39,589 bases of DNA, from the NCBI GenBank assembly GCA_003709165.1, contig RDRZ01000021.1, positions 1 through 39,589 of the forward strand, in the 5' to 3' direction. The position numbers were made by a program, and so were the translations under genes. Source of the DNA: Flavobacteriaceae bacterium PRS1. GTDB lineage: Bacteria > Bacteroidota > Bacteroidia > Flavobacteriales > Flavobacteriaceae. This document shows positions 1-8,043 of the stretch, piece by piece. Position 1 is the stretch's first letter. Each line of letters begins with the position of its first letter. The notes under the pieces are model-generated. The model did no database searches, was not told the origin of the DNA, and saw only the letters and a list, made by a program, of their open reading frames with translations.

Positions 1-334
1 GAAAAAAATCAGATTGTCCAAAATTATCACGACTCGTTAATTGTTTCATGATATTATCTGGATTATCGTGTAAGTAAGCCGCAAAATAAATCGCATTGTT
101 ATCGTAGGTTACTTTTACAATCGTTTTTTGATGTTCTTCTTCGGGTGTTCCTATCGCTGGTCTAAACTGTACAAACCCATCAGCTACTTCGGCATCTTAC
201 CAAGCTTGGTCGTCTAAAACCGCATCAATTTTAGGAGCAACTTGAGCTCTTTTAAGGTTTAGGAATTTTTTTTCTTGTGCAAAAACAAATGTACTAAAGA
301 GAATAAAGAGGACTAAACAAAGCAGTTTTTTCAT
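1..334 (-). pseudogene. DUF5916 / CBM9-like outer-membrane protein, 5' part, with premature stop
   Basis: The minus-strand frame starts with ATG at 334-332 and encodes a signal peptide ending in FVFAQ (residues 1-20). It is followed by PKIDAVLDDQAW, the typical start of the CBM9-like domain at the front of Bacteroidota DUF5916 membrane proteins. Codon 46 (199-197) is TAA. The same frame then stays open to the window edge and continues to look like the family (IYFAAYLHD, LTSRDNFGQSD). The stop follows the Trp codon, where relatives usually have Lys or a similar residue, so a single AAA to TAA change would explain it. The rest of the gene, with its beta-barrel, lies outside the window. Seen: signal peptide, motif and stop. 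Inferred: family and nonsense change. Confidence 0.65.
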
Positions 335-485
335 TTTTTGATTGATTTGATGACTTGTATAGCATGAAAGACTATTTAAAATCCGTAATGTTACACTTAT
401 TGCAAAAATACAGTTTGCATAAAATGCAAAATCACAAGTAAACGTTAAATAGTTATATAAAACTGTTAATACTTTGGTAAGGAAT

Positions 486-493
486 TATGTTTG
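486..493 (+). promoter_or_regulatory. Candidate -7 box (TAnnTTTG) for msrA
   Basis: TATGTTTG matches the Bacteroidota -7 consensus TAnnTTTG and lies 36 bp before the msrA start. No good -33 TTTG is seen at the right distance, only a TGTT about 20 bp upstream. Confidence 0.35.
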
Positions 494-529
494 GATAAGA
501 CTAAAAATTTTGCTTAACTTTATAAACAT

Positions 530-1069
530 ATGACTCAACATTTTAAAACAGCTGTTTTTGCAGGAGGATGCTTTTGGTGTACCGAAGCAGTATTTAATAG
601 AATTGAAGGTGTAAAACAAGTAATTTCTGGATATACAGGAGGTTTTATTAAAAACCCAGCATATCGCGAAGTATGCGAAGGTACAACCGGACATGCCGAA
701 GGAACAAAAATTGTTTATGACGAAAGCAAAGTTTCTTATAAAGATTTATTAGAAATTTTCTTTGCAACTCACAATCCAACCACTTTAAACAGACAAGGTA
801 ATGATGTTGGTCCGCAATATCGTTCGGCAATATTTTATACTAATGAGCAGCAAAAAGCAGAATCAGAAGCATTTATTGCTTTCTTAGAAAAAGAGCAGGT
901 TTTTGATAACCCTATTGTTACTGAAACTACTGAATTTGAAGTATTTTATAATGCTGAAGAGAATCACCAAGATTATTATGAAAATAATAAACAGCAAGGG
1001 TATTGCCAGGTTATTATAAATCCTAAATTGAAAAAACTCGAAAAGCATTATAAAGACAAATTAAAATAA
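530..1069 (+). CDS. msrA: Peptide-methionine (S)-S-oxide reductase MsrA
   Basis: The 179-residue product reduces the S epimer of methionine sulfoxide in proteins and free methionine. The family signature GCFWC is at residues 13-17, with catalytic Cys14. The GYTGG and GHAEG segments and the YRSAIFY stretch are also typical. The length is normal for a single-domain MsrA, with no MsrB fusion and no signal peptide, so it should act in the cytoplasm. It is followed 8 bp later by the folE frame on the same strand, suggesting co-transcription. The only in-frame ATG near a plausible promoter is the one chosen. Identification is from clear family motifs. Confidence 0.95.
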   Translation: MTQHFKTAVFAGGCFWCTEAVFNRIEGVKQVISGYTGGFIKNPAYREVCEGTTGHAEGTKIVYDESKVSYKDLLEIFFATHNPTTLNRQGNDVGPQYRSAIFYTNEQQKAESEAFIAFLEKEQVFDNPIVTETTEFEVFYNAEENHQDYYENNKQQGYCQVIINPKLKKLEKHYKDKLK

Positions 1070-1077
1070 TATAAGCT

Positions 1078-1674
1078 ATGCCATATAAAAATTTTGAAGA
1101 ATATTCCATGAATGTAACAGACGATGTTAAAGAGCGCTATAAAAAAATTATAGAAGATTTAGGCGAGGATTCATCTCGCAATGGTTTATTAAAAACACCC
1201 GAACGTGCAGCGAAAGCACTATAATTTTTAACACAAGGTTACCATCAGGATGCTACCGAAATATTAAAGAGTGCCATGTTTAAGGAAACGTATGATGAAA
1301 TGGTTATTGTAAAGGATATTGAATTGTATTCGCTTTGCGAGCATCATATTTTACCTTTTTTTGGGAAAGCACATATTGCTTATATTCCAAATGGACACAT
1401 TGTTGGTTTAAGTAAAATACCAAGAATAGTAGATGTATTTGCAAGGCGGTTACAAGTTCAGGAACGATTGACCGAACAAATTTTAGATTGCATTAATGAT
1501 ACACTAAAACCACTAGGTGTTGCTGTAGTTATTGAAGCATCACACATGTGTATGATGATGCGTGGTGTACAAAAACAAAACTCGGTAACAACAACTTCGG
1601 GATTTAAAGGGGCTTTTAAAAATATTGAAACACGAACAGAATTCTTAAAGCTTATTAGTCAAAAGCTTTCATAA
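1078..1674 (+). pseudogene. folE: GTP cyclohydrolase I (folE) interrupted by an in-frame TAA
   Basis: The frame from ATG 1078 to TAA 1674 would encode 198 residues of GTP cyclohydrolase I, which makes dihydroneopterin triphosphate from GTP for folate. The zinc site is present: Cys87 and His90 in LCEHH, and Cys158 in HMCM. The substrate-site motifs ([26 protein letters not shown]) are also intact. Codon 49 (1222-1224) is TAA, within an otherwise normal RAAKAL-x-FLTQGY segment where CAA (Gln) is expected. Apart from this stop the frame is complete and well conserved, so the change is either very recent or a sequence error. An internal ATG at 1276 could start a 132-residue fragment that keeps the zinc ligands but lacks the N-terminal helices. 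Family call sure; functional state unknown. Confidence 0.85.
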
Positions 1675-1718
1675 TAATTTTGAAAATCTACTGTTATCTA
1701 TATCAATATTAGTGTTTT

Positions 1719-1886
1719 ATGAATTTTAACAATATTAGTAAATTTAAAAAATTATTATTAGCATTCTATTTGATTTAACGGGTTACGGGTTATGTATCAT
1801 TTATTATTCCAGGTTTTGATATTGTTCCAACATTTACATTAATCTGGATATATACTCAAGTTATTAAAAAAGATGGAGATGAATAA
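1719..1886 (+). pseudogene. Possible small membrane protein ORF with internal TAA
   Basis: An ATG at 1719 opens a 55-codon frame with a TAA at codon 20 (1776-1778). Downstream the frame reads like one hydrophobic segment (GYVSFIIPGFDIVPTFTLIW) and a charged KKDGDE end, stopping at 1886. The layout of a short Lys-rich N-terminus, a membrane helix and a charged tail suggests a degraded small membrane protein. I do not recognise a family, and in AT-rich DNA a chance reading frame of this size is possible. Confidence 0.25.
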
Positions 1887-1895
1887 TCAAATATT

Positions 1896-4091
1896 TTAAA
1901 ACCTATAACTTAAACTCAAACTAAAATTTCTACCAATGTTAGGGATACCATCTATTTTTAATCTTGAAAGATGATTTATATAAACTTTGTTAGTTAAATT
2001 AGTACCAGAAATATTAATTTTTAATAGATGTTTTGATATTTTAATTTCTCCACCAAAGCCTAGGCTCAATAGATTATAACCTGATGTTTTAATCTCAAAA
2101 CCACTAATTTTGTTTTGATTAAAAGTTGTACTTAATTTAATAAATGCATAACTGTTTTTTAAATGGACACTTGAATGTTCTCCTTTCAATTTATCATAAA
2201 TAAATTCAACTCTAGCGATATTATTTATTTTGTTAGCAGGAATTAATGGTAAGTAGTTTTCATTGTTTTGTTTTCCTGTTACAGTTTCAAAACTAGATTC
2301 AAAATGCAACCAATCAAGAGGATGCGGATGTATGTGTAGACCAAATTCACCTCCATATAATTTAGCATCATTTTGCTTATAAACAAAAACAGAGTTATCA
2401 TCAATAATATCTCCAGTAGGAGAAATAAAGATATAATTGTCTATTTTATTATAAAAAACGTTAGCAAAAATTTCTAAATGTTCATTCTTATATTCGAAAG
2501 CTAAGTCTGTTTGAAAGTTTTGTTCGCTATTTAGATTTGGATTTCCAATCTCAAATCGGTTCGTTCCCTCATGAACACCATTTGAAGTTAACTCAGCCAA
2601 ATTAGGTGCTCTAAATCCTGTGGCAAGATTTATGCGTGTTGTGATTTCTTTAAATAAATTAAACTTAATTCCAACAGCACCATTAAAACTATTAAACGTT
2701 TTATTTATATCATTTTTTACATTTATATTTCTATTATCGTATCTGGCTCCTAATTGAATATCATAATCGTCAAAATGAATATGAGATGTTGCCAATACAC
2801 CAAAATCATTTGTAACTGCATCAGGGATAAGCTGTTCTATACCAAAATTTGTATTGGTTTGATTTAGTCCTTGAATTCCAACAATAGTTTCAAATTTCCC
2901 AAACCTTGGCAGATTATATTTTACATCATAGCTTAAGGTTTTGAGTTTCATATCCAAGATAGGTTTTATTTCATCCTCTCCAAATTCTTTTCGGTCATTA
3001 TGAGTAAACCCTAAATTAATAGTTAAACTAGATACATCTAAAAATACAGTAGATTTTGAGCTCAACACATGATTGTTGATTTTTTGATATGGAAATAAAG
3101 GATTTTTATTTATGTTTTGAACTCCTATCTCTTCTGGAATACCTAATTTTGAAGCGTTTAGGTTATATCTGATTTCACTTTTAAATTTAGATTTTTGGTA
3201 ACCAATCGCAGCTTTAAGGTCTTGTTCTTTAAACCTTGTATTAGTTACTCTAAAGCCATTGGTTTTATAATCGGAATGCTCCCCAAGACTTCCTCTAAAA
3301 ATAAATTTGAATACATCACCAGAAGATTTAAAACCAGCATTAGTACTAAATCCATTTGTATTTGTGTAATAATCTGTATTTATATCTCCTGAAGAAGTGT
3401 TTTGTGTTGCAAATTTTTCAGGATTCAAATACAAAACACCTCCTAAAGCATCACTGCCATAGAGTAGAGAAGCAGGTCCTTTAATGACTTCTACACTTTC
3501 AATTCCTGCGGTATTAATTCCTAAACCGTGTTCATCGCCAAATTGCTGATTTTCTAATCGGATACCTTGTGTATAAACAAGAACTCTGTTACTGCTCAAA
3601 CCTCTAATTACGGGTTTTCCAATACTTAAACCCGTTGTAACACTTTCTACACCAGCAATATTTGTTATTCCTTCAGCAAGTGTTGTCGCTCCACTTGCTT
3701 TCATTTCGCTTACTTTAATTTGTTCCACTTTCATTACATTTTCACTTTGTAATTTATGGAAAGGTGTAGATATTATTATTTCCTCCATTTCAATAGCAGA
3801 AGCTGTTAGTGTTATGCTTAAATCTTGAATTAAAGGAATAATAATTTCTGTCGAAAGCGTTTTATAACCAATTATTGAGATTACCATTTTGTAATTTCCT
3901 GAAGGCAAATCAAGAATTATAAATTCACCTTTCTCATTAGTTATAGTTCCTTTTTCTAATTGAGGAAGATAAATATTAGCAAAGATAATAGGTGTATCAG
4001 ATTCCTTTTCTTTTATAATTCCTTTAATTATATTTTGCGAATATATTGTGGTAATTGCGAGAAATAGCATGCAATTTAATAGGGTTTTCAT
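1896..4091 (-). CDS. TonB-dependent outer-membrane receptor
   Basis: This is a TonB-dependent transporter of about 731 residues. The start is set at the ATG at 4091 (MKTLLN), because the frame can be extended only 9 codons further and this choice gives a normal signal peptide ending in IYSQ. Domain order: a CarboxypepD_reg-like beta-sandwich (about residues 20-105), a plug domain with the IRGLSSNRVLVYTQGIRLENQ stretch and the KGPASLLYGSDALGGV motif (about 120-230), then a 22-strand-type barrel ending in a C-terminal Phe (SLSYRF). It probably imports a metal chelate or similar ligand. The gene upstream encodes a small His/Cys-rich protein, which hints at a metal, but the substrate cannot be read from the sequence. 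Confidence 0.9.
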   Translation of the reverse strand: MKTLLNCMLFLAITTIYSQNIIKGIIKEKESDTPIIFANIYLPQLEKGTITNEKGEFIILDLPSGNYKMVISIIGYKTLSTEIIIPLIQDLSITLTASAIEMEEIIISTPFHKLQSENVMKVEQIKVSEMKASGATTLAEGITNIAGVESVTTGLSIGKPVIRGLSSNRVLVYTQGIRLENQQFGDEHGLGINTAGIESVEVIKGPASLLYGSDALGGVLYLNPEKFATQNTSSGDINTDYYTNTNGFSTNAGFKSSGDVFKFIFRGSLGEHSDYKTNGFRVTNTRFKEQDLKAAIGYQKSKFKSEIRYNLNASKLGIPEEIGVQNINKNPLFPYQKINNHVLSSKSTVFLDVSSLTINLGFTHNDRKEFGEDEIKPILDMKLKTLSYDVKYNLPRFGKFETIVGIQGLNQTNTNFGIEQLIPDAVTNDFGVLATSHIHFDDYDIQLGARYDNRNINVKNDINKTFNSFNGAVGIKFNLFKEITTRINLATGFRAPNLAELTSNGVHEGTNRFEIGNPNLNSEQNFQTDLAFEYKNEHLEIFANVFYNKIDNYIFISPTGDIIDDNSVFVYKQNDAKLYGGEFGLHIHPHPLDWLHFESSFETVTGKQNNENYLPLIPANKINNIARVEFIYDKLKGEHSSVHLKNSYAFIKLSTTFNQNKISGFEIKTSGYNLLSLGFGGEIKISKHLLKINISGTNLTNKVYINHLSRLKIDGIPNIGRNFSLSLSYRF

Positions 4092-4156
4092 TTTTTTAAT
4101 GATTAATAAATTTAACAATAATTATGTTTGGAAAAAATAGAATTTCCGGTTTAATG

Positions 4157-4489
4157 TTAAATTAATTCGGGAGGCCCACGCTTAAAAAAATGTAAATTTT
4201 GTTTGTTTTCTAAAAACAGATATTGTGAAGTATTAACCTGATAATTTTCTTCTATAAATAAAAATTTAAAATCTTCAGCCGAAAAACTAAATTGAGTACG
4301 CAATTTAAATTTATAAAAATCGCAATCTAAATCAGACTTATGAAAATGTATCTTTTGGGGACTTTTGCAAACTTGATGAATATGGTCTTGGAATATATGA
4401 GAAAACTTCACAAAACTAGGCGAAAGCAACACAACAACCAAAATGATTACGCTAATCTTGTAAATTATATGTGCTCTACAAGTATTCAT
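4157..4489 (-). CDS. Small His/Cys-rich exported or membrane-anchored protein next to TonB receptor
   Basis: The 110-residue product has one N-terminal hydrophobic segment (about residues 9-27, IYKISVIILVVVLLSPSFV), a signal anchor or signal peptide. It is followed by a His/Cys-rich stretch, HIFQDHIHQVCKSPQKIHFH, and a second Cys a few residues later (DLDCDF). The rest is aromatic-rich and ends with RGPPELI. The gene lies 65 bp before the TonB receptor and only 2 bp after the stop of the upstream membrane protein gene, so it is probably in the same transcript. The spacing of His and Cys suggests metal binding in the periplasm, perhaps as a partner of the receptor. That function is inference; I do not recognise a named family. 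Confidence 0.7.
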   Translation of the reverse strand: MNTCRAHIIYKISVIILVVVLLSPSFVKFSHIFQDHIHQVCKSPQKIHFHKSDLDCDFYKFKLRTQFSFSAEDFKFLFIEENYQVNTSQYLFLENKQNLHFFKRGPPELI

Positions 4490-4491
4490 TT

Positions 4492-4986
4492 TTAGTTAAC
4501 AAATCGTTTTAATCCAAATCTACGTAACATTTTCTTTTCAAAATTCCAGAAAAATTGAAATTGCCCAAAGAGCCAACCAATACACACTAACAGAATTTGG
4601 TAAAAAATGAGTCCAATAATAATATATAAAATCCAATAAATAACAGGGTTTAAATTTTCTTTTGTGATACCAATGAGTCTAATTATTGGTCTTCCAACAA
4701 AAATTGATGCTGTACCAGTTATTGAAAAAACAATAAATACTCTAATCATTTCCCACTTATAAGTTAGAACCCATTTTTTTTCTAATTTTAAAAACAGAAA
4801 TAATATGAATTTCAATAATAAAAAAGATAAGATAATGGTGCTAAAAATGGTGATATAAATATTTGATTCTTTAATAAAAACTAAAGCTAATTTATATGAA
4901 GAATAAACTAAAACTGAAATGCCTAAAACCGGAAAAATGAGTTGCCAATTTTGTTGAATTTCCCAGCGTTGTTTAAACTTTTGCAT
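4492..4986 (-). CDS. DUF6787-like integral membrane protein
   Basis: The start at 4986 gives MQKFKQRWEIQQNWQLIFP, a beginning I recall from flavobacterial DUF6787 proteins; the longer frame to 5025 would overlap the upstream gene. The 164-residue product has four hydrophobic segments and an internal repeat: the K-x-R-W-x-x-x-x-x-W-Q-L-I pattern at the N-terminus recurs near residue 75 as K-K-W-V-L-T-Y-K-W-E-M-I. Function is unknown. It sits 35 bp after the DUF6146-like lipoprotein gene, and I recall this pairing from other flavobacteria. Confidence 0.75.
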   Translation of the reverse strand: MQKFKQRWEIQQNWQLIFPVLGISVLVYSSYKLALVFIKESNIYITIFSTIILSFLLLKFILFLFLKLEKKWVLTYKWEMIRVFIVFSITGTASIFVGRPIIRLIGITKENLNPVIYWILYIIIGLIFYQILLVCIGWLFGQFQFFWNFEKKMLRRFGLKRFVN

Positions 4987-5021
4987 AATGTGTTTTAAAA
5001 TGCGAAAGTAAAAAAGGAAAT

Positions 5022-5453
5022 TCAAATTCTAGGTACAAAACCTGTTAATTGTTGTTTGTAGTGCAACTGAAAATAAATAAAATAATTATATAGCTTGTAG
5101 TTAACTTCATAACCGTAATCTATGGAAGGGTTATAATCAATACTTAATTCATATAATCTTGGGTCATATCGTTGAGGATGTAAAACACGATTGTTCCATT
5201 CGGAAACAAATAATTGATTTCTTCCTTCTAAAAATGATTGCGAATAGTAACCTTCAGGTTTTGCTGTACTTTGCAACCAGAAATTAAATCCAGGTTCAAT
5301 AATGAGTATTTCATATTCAAGTTCATCATTTGCAATACGAACTGTGTCTTGAGCTTTAAGATTATCTTCTATACTAGTAGTAGTCTTTTTATATGATGTT
5401 TTGCAACTGTAAATTCCAAAACAAACGAGTAGAATTAAAAACCAATTTTTCAT
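5022..5453 (-). CDS. DUF6146-like lipoprotein
   Basis: The 143-residue product has a lipoprotein signal with lipobox FGIYSC (Cys17). The mature part carries the conserved EYEILIIEPGFNFWLQS and IDYGYEVNYKLYNYFIYFQLHY segments, ending in GFVPRI. I recognise these as DUF6146, a Bacteroidota family of unknown function. It is the first gene of a four-gene minus-strand run (this gene, DUF6787-like, His/Cys protein, TonB receptor). A TATCTTTC sequence at 5592-5599 on the minus strand is one base off the -7 consensus, but it is 139 bp upstream and separated from the gene by a hairpin repeat. Confidence 0.8.
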   Translation of the reverse strand: MKNWFLILLVCFGIYSCKTSYKKTTTSIEDNLKAQDTVRIANDELEYEILIIEPGFNFWLQSTAKPEGYYSQSFLEGRNQLFVSEWNNRVLHPQRYDPRLYELSIDYNPSIDYGYEVNYKLYNYFIYFQLHYKQQLTGFVPRI

Positions 5454-5489
5454 GTGTCTATAATTTATTGTTTTTTAACGTTCATCCCG

Positions 5490-5518
5490 TCCCGATAGTT
5501 ATCGGGAGTTATCGGGAC
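5490..5518. repeat. Interspersed palindromic element (TCCCGATA..TATCGGGA)
   Basis: TCCCGATA-GT-TATCGGGA forms a tight hairpin at 5490-5507, followed by a second copy of the right half (GTTATCGGGAC) to 5518. The preceding TTTTTTAACG-TCATCCCG context is shared with the element at 25301-25332, and the core is shared with 34236-34253. Both of the first two lie just upstream of minus-strand genes. Confidence 0.6.
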
Positions 5519-5655
5519 TGTTCGCTATTAATCATTCTCCTTGAGCGACAAACTTTTTAGCATGCTCGTTTCATTTTCAATCGTTTTCAACGAAAGATAC
5601 AAAAATTGTTTCTATAAGCACTTCAAAGGGAATACTTTAACATAAAAATAGATTT

Positions 5656-6609
5656 TTACCCTTTTAATAAACTAATAATTTGGGAGGCCAATTCTGCACC
5701 TATTCTATCTTGAGCTTCGTTAGTAGCTGCACCAATGTGTGGAGATAATGATAATGCAGGATTCATAAGCAATTGAATTTTTGGTTTTGGTTCTTTTTCA
5801 AATACATCCAGAGCTGCTTTCTCAACTTTTCCTGAATGTATCGCATCAACTAAAGCTATTTCGTCTATTACGCCTCCACGAGAAGCATTTACCAGAATTA
5901 CGCCATCTTTCATTAATTCAAATTCAGATTTACCAATAACATATCCTTTTTGTGCAGGAACGTGCAGGCTGATAAAATCTGCTTGTTTTAAAACCTCTTT
6001 TTTTGAAATGGTCACAATGTTGAATCTTAAATTTTGCCCATCAAAAAAGTTTAATTCTAAATTAACTTCTTCAATAAATGGATCGTAAGCTATGACTTTC
6101 ATTCCAGCGCCGATGGCAACTTTTGCTGTTGCCTGACCTATGCGTCCAATGCCAATAATACCAAGTGTTTTTCCTTTTAATTCAACACCTTTTGCATACG
6201 CTTTTTTAAGGTCTTTAAATTTTGTATCTCCATCTAAAGGCATATCTCTGTTCGCATTATGTAAAAAGCGAGCCATACCGTATAAATGTGCAAAAACCAA
6301 TTCGGCAACAGAATGTGAAGATGCAGCAGGCGTATTGATAACGTGTAACCCTTTTTCTTTTGCGTAATCAACATCGATGTTATCCATACCAACTCCACCA
6401 CGACCTATAATCTTCAGGCTTGGACAAGCATCAATTAAATCTTGTCTAACAGTAGTTGCACTTCTAACCAGAAGCACAGTAATTTGATTTTCATTTATAT
6501 AATTAACTAGCTGCTCTTGAGCAACAGTAGTTGTATTTACTTCAAATCCTGCTTTTTCTAAAGCATCTATTCCACTTTGTGAAACTCCGTCGTTTGCTAA
6601 TACTTTCAT
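5656..6609 (-). CDS. serA: D-3-phosphoglycerate dehydrogenase (short, no ACT domain)
   Basis: The product oxidises 3-phosphoglycerate to 3-phosphohydroxypyruvate, the first step of serine synthesis. The start at 6609 (MKVLANDGVSQSG) is preferred over the frame extension to 6633, which lies in a repeat. The 317-residue D-2-hydroxyacid dehydrogenase has the Rossmann motif GIGRIG at about 153-158, catalytic Arg244 in NASRGG, a Glu near 271 and His291 in LSPHIGA. It ends without a C-terminal ACT or regulatory domain, so allosteric serine feedback of the E. coli type is not expected. A segment around residues 183-205 (ELNFFDGQNLRFN) looks longer than in compact relatives. It lies downstream of serC, which supports the substrate call. 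Confidence 0.88.
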   Translation of the reverse strand: MKVLANDGVSQSGIDALEKAGFEVNTTTVAQEQLVNYINENQITVLLVRSATTVRQDLIDACPSLKIIGRGGVGMDNIDVDYAKEKGLHVINTPAASSHSVAELVFAHLYGMARFLHNANRDMPLDGDTKFKDLKKAYAKGVELKGKTLGIIGIGRIGQATAKVAIGAGMKVIAYDPFIEEVNLELNFFDGQNLRFNIVTISKKEVLKQADFISLHVPAQKGYVIGKSEFELMKDGVILVNASRGGVIDEIALVDAIHSGKVEKAALDVFEKEPKPKIQLLMNPALSLSPHIGAATNEAQDRIGAELASQIISLLKG

Positions 6610-6614
6610 TTTCC

Positions 6615-6716
6615 TATCCTTAACCCTTTCCAAAAGAAAGGGAAATGTTTTTTTAATTAAATAATTTATTTTTTTCCACTATAGCTTGCTTCTCTTTGGA
6701 AAGGATTAAGGATGAG
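6615..6716. repeat. Inverted repeat pair between serC and serA
   Basis: The arms at 6615-6636 (ATCCTTAACCCTTTCC core) and 6692-6716 (reverse complement ATCCTTAATCCTTTCC core) match over about 20 bases with one or two mismatches. They flank a roughly 55-bp AT-rich spacer. They could fold in the serC-serA transcript and adjust the relative expression of serA. They could also be a miniature mobile repeat, since the sequence runs right up to both genes. Confidence 0.5.
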
Positions 6717-6717
6717 T

Positions 6718-7782
6718 TTACGCTTTTGTTTCTAATTCACTCATGATCTCTACCAATACTTGTACGCTCTCAAGAGGTAATGCATTGTACATGGATGCTC
6801 TGTAACCACCAATGCTTCTGTGACCGTTTAATCCGCTTATTCCACCTTCGCGACACATGGTGTCGAATGTTTCTTTTAAATCGTCGTTAATCAAATTAAA
6901 TGTGGCATTCATAAATGACCGATCGCCTTTCGAAGCATAGCCTTTAAATAATGGGTTTAAGTCAATTTCAGAATACATTAATCGTGCTTTTATATCATTT
7001 ACTTTTTCAATGGCTTGAATACCACCAAGGTTTTTTAACCATTCGAGAGTTAACATTGATGTATATACTGCAAAAACTGGAGGCGTATTATACATACTGC
7101 TTTTACTAATTTGTACTTTATAATCCATAATCGATGGAATTTTCCGAGACACTTTACCTAAAATATCTTCTTTTACTACGACTAATGTTGTTCCTGCTGG
7201 TCCCATATTTTTTTGGGCTCCAGCGTAAATTAAATCGAATTTTGTAAAATCCAACTGACGAGAAAATATATCGCTACTCATATCACATATTAATGGAATT
7301 GAGCATTTTGGAAATTCTTTCATCTGTGTCCCGAAAATGGTATTGTTAGATGTACAATGAAAATAATCGTAATCTGAAGGAATATCGTATCCTTTTGGAA
7401 TGTAATTGTATTTTGCTTCTTTTGAAGAAGCCACTTCATAAATATCATCATAAATTTTAGCTTCTGCAATCGCCTTATCGCTCCAGGAACCTGTATTTAA
7501 ATAACCTGCTCTTTTTTCTAATAAGTTTAATGCTACCATTAAAAACTGTGTACTTGCTCCACCTTGTAAAAACAGCACTTTATAGCCTTTACCTTCAAGA
7601 TTTAAAAGCTCCAACACTAATGCACGAGCTTTTTCCATGACATCGACAAAGGGTTTGCTGCGATGCGAAATTTCTAATAAGGATAAGTTGTCATCATTAA
7701 AATTAAGTACCGCTTCTGAAGCTTGTAGCAATACTTCTGGTGGCAATATGCTTGGTCCTGCGCTGAAATTATGTTTTTTCAT
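6718..7782 (-). CDS. serC: Phosphoserine aminotransferase
   Basis: The 354-residue class V aminotransferase converts 3-phosphohydroxypyruvate and glutamate to phosphoserine and 2-oxoglutarate. It may also act in pyridoxal phosphate synthesis. The N-terminal NFSAGPSILPPEVL is characteristic, GGASTQF at 74-80 binds phosphate, and the PLP lysine is Lys191 in YAGAQKNMGPAG. The C-terminal GHRSIGGYRASMYNA is also family-specific. It is followed by serA on the same strand across an inverted repeat. A leader of about 200 bp with a very short ORF and a long hairpin precedes it (see the separate entry). Confidence 0.95.
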   Translation of the reverse strand: MKKHNFSAGPSILPPEVLLQASEAVLNFNDDNLSLLEISHRSKPFVDVMEKARALVLELLNLEGKGYKVLFLQGGASTQFLMVALNLLEKRAGYLNTGSWSDKAIAEAKIYDDIYEVASSKEAKYNYIPKGYDIPSDYDYFHCTSNNTIFGTQMKEFPKCSIPLICDMSSDIFSRQLDFTKFDLIYAGAQKNMGPAGTTLVVVKEDILGKVSRKIPSIMDYKVQISKSSMYNTPPVFAVYTSMLTLEWLKNLGGIQAIEKVNDIKARLMYSEIDLNPLFKGYASKGDRSFMNATFNLINDDLKETFDTMCREGGISGLNGHRSIGGYRASMYNALPLESVQVLVEIMSELETKA

Positions 7783-8004
7783 TATAATCTTATTTATCAG
7801 TTGAAACGATGTCCGAATTACTATGAGAATAGGAGTGAGGTTTTTATCTTCCTAAACTATCTTTAGTTAAAAGTTATTTGTTATTAAGTTATTTGGTGTT
7901 AAGAATTAAGGATGTTGACTAAATAACTATTAACTAATAACAAACTCATAGACTTACATTCCATAGTTGTTTCATTGTATTTAATTTAACAAGGTGCAAA
8001 GGTG
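7783..8004 (-). promoter_or_regulatory. serC leader with 9-codon ORF and long AT-rich hairpin
   Basis: On the minus strand CACCTTTG (8004-7997) is one base from the -7 consensus. About 22 bp downstream an ATG at 7975 opens MKQLWNVSL and stops at 7946. This is followed by two long complementary stretches (7921-7944 and 7877-7894, TTTGTTATTA...AGTTATTT arms) that can form a hairpin with a 26-base loop. The serC start is a further 95 bp downstream. A short peptide followed by a hairpin resembles translation-coupled attenuation, but there is no run of Ser codons, so the regulation is inference. Confidence 0.35.
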
Positions 8005-8043
8005 CTAATTTATGTGATACTTTTTGTTATAAAATTCATAATT

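Noticed and set aside
5656-6609. Glyoxylate or hydroxypyruvate reductase instead of SerA
   Set aside because: Possible for a short D-2-hydroxyacid dehydrogenase, but the position just after serC favours phosphoglycerate dehydrogenase.
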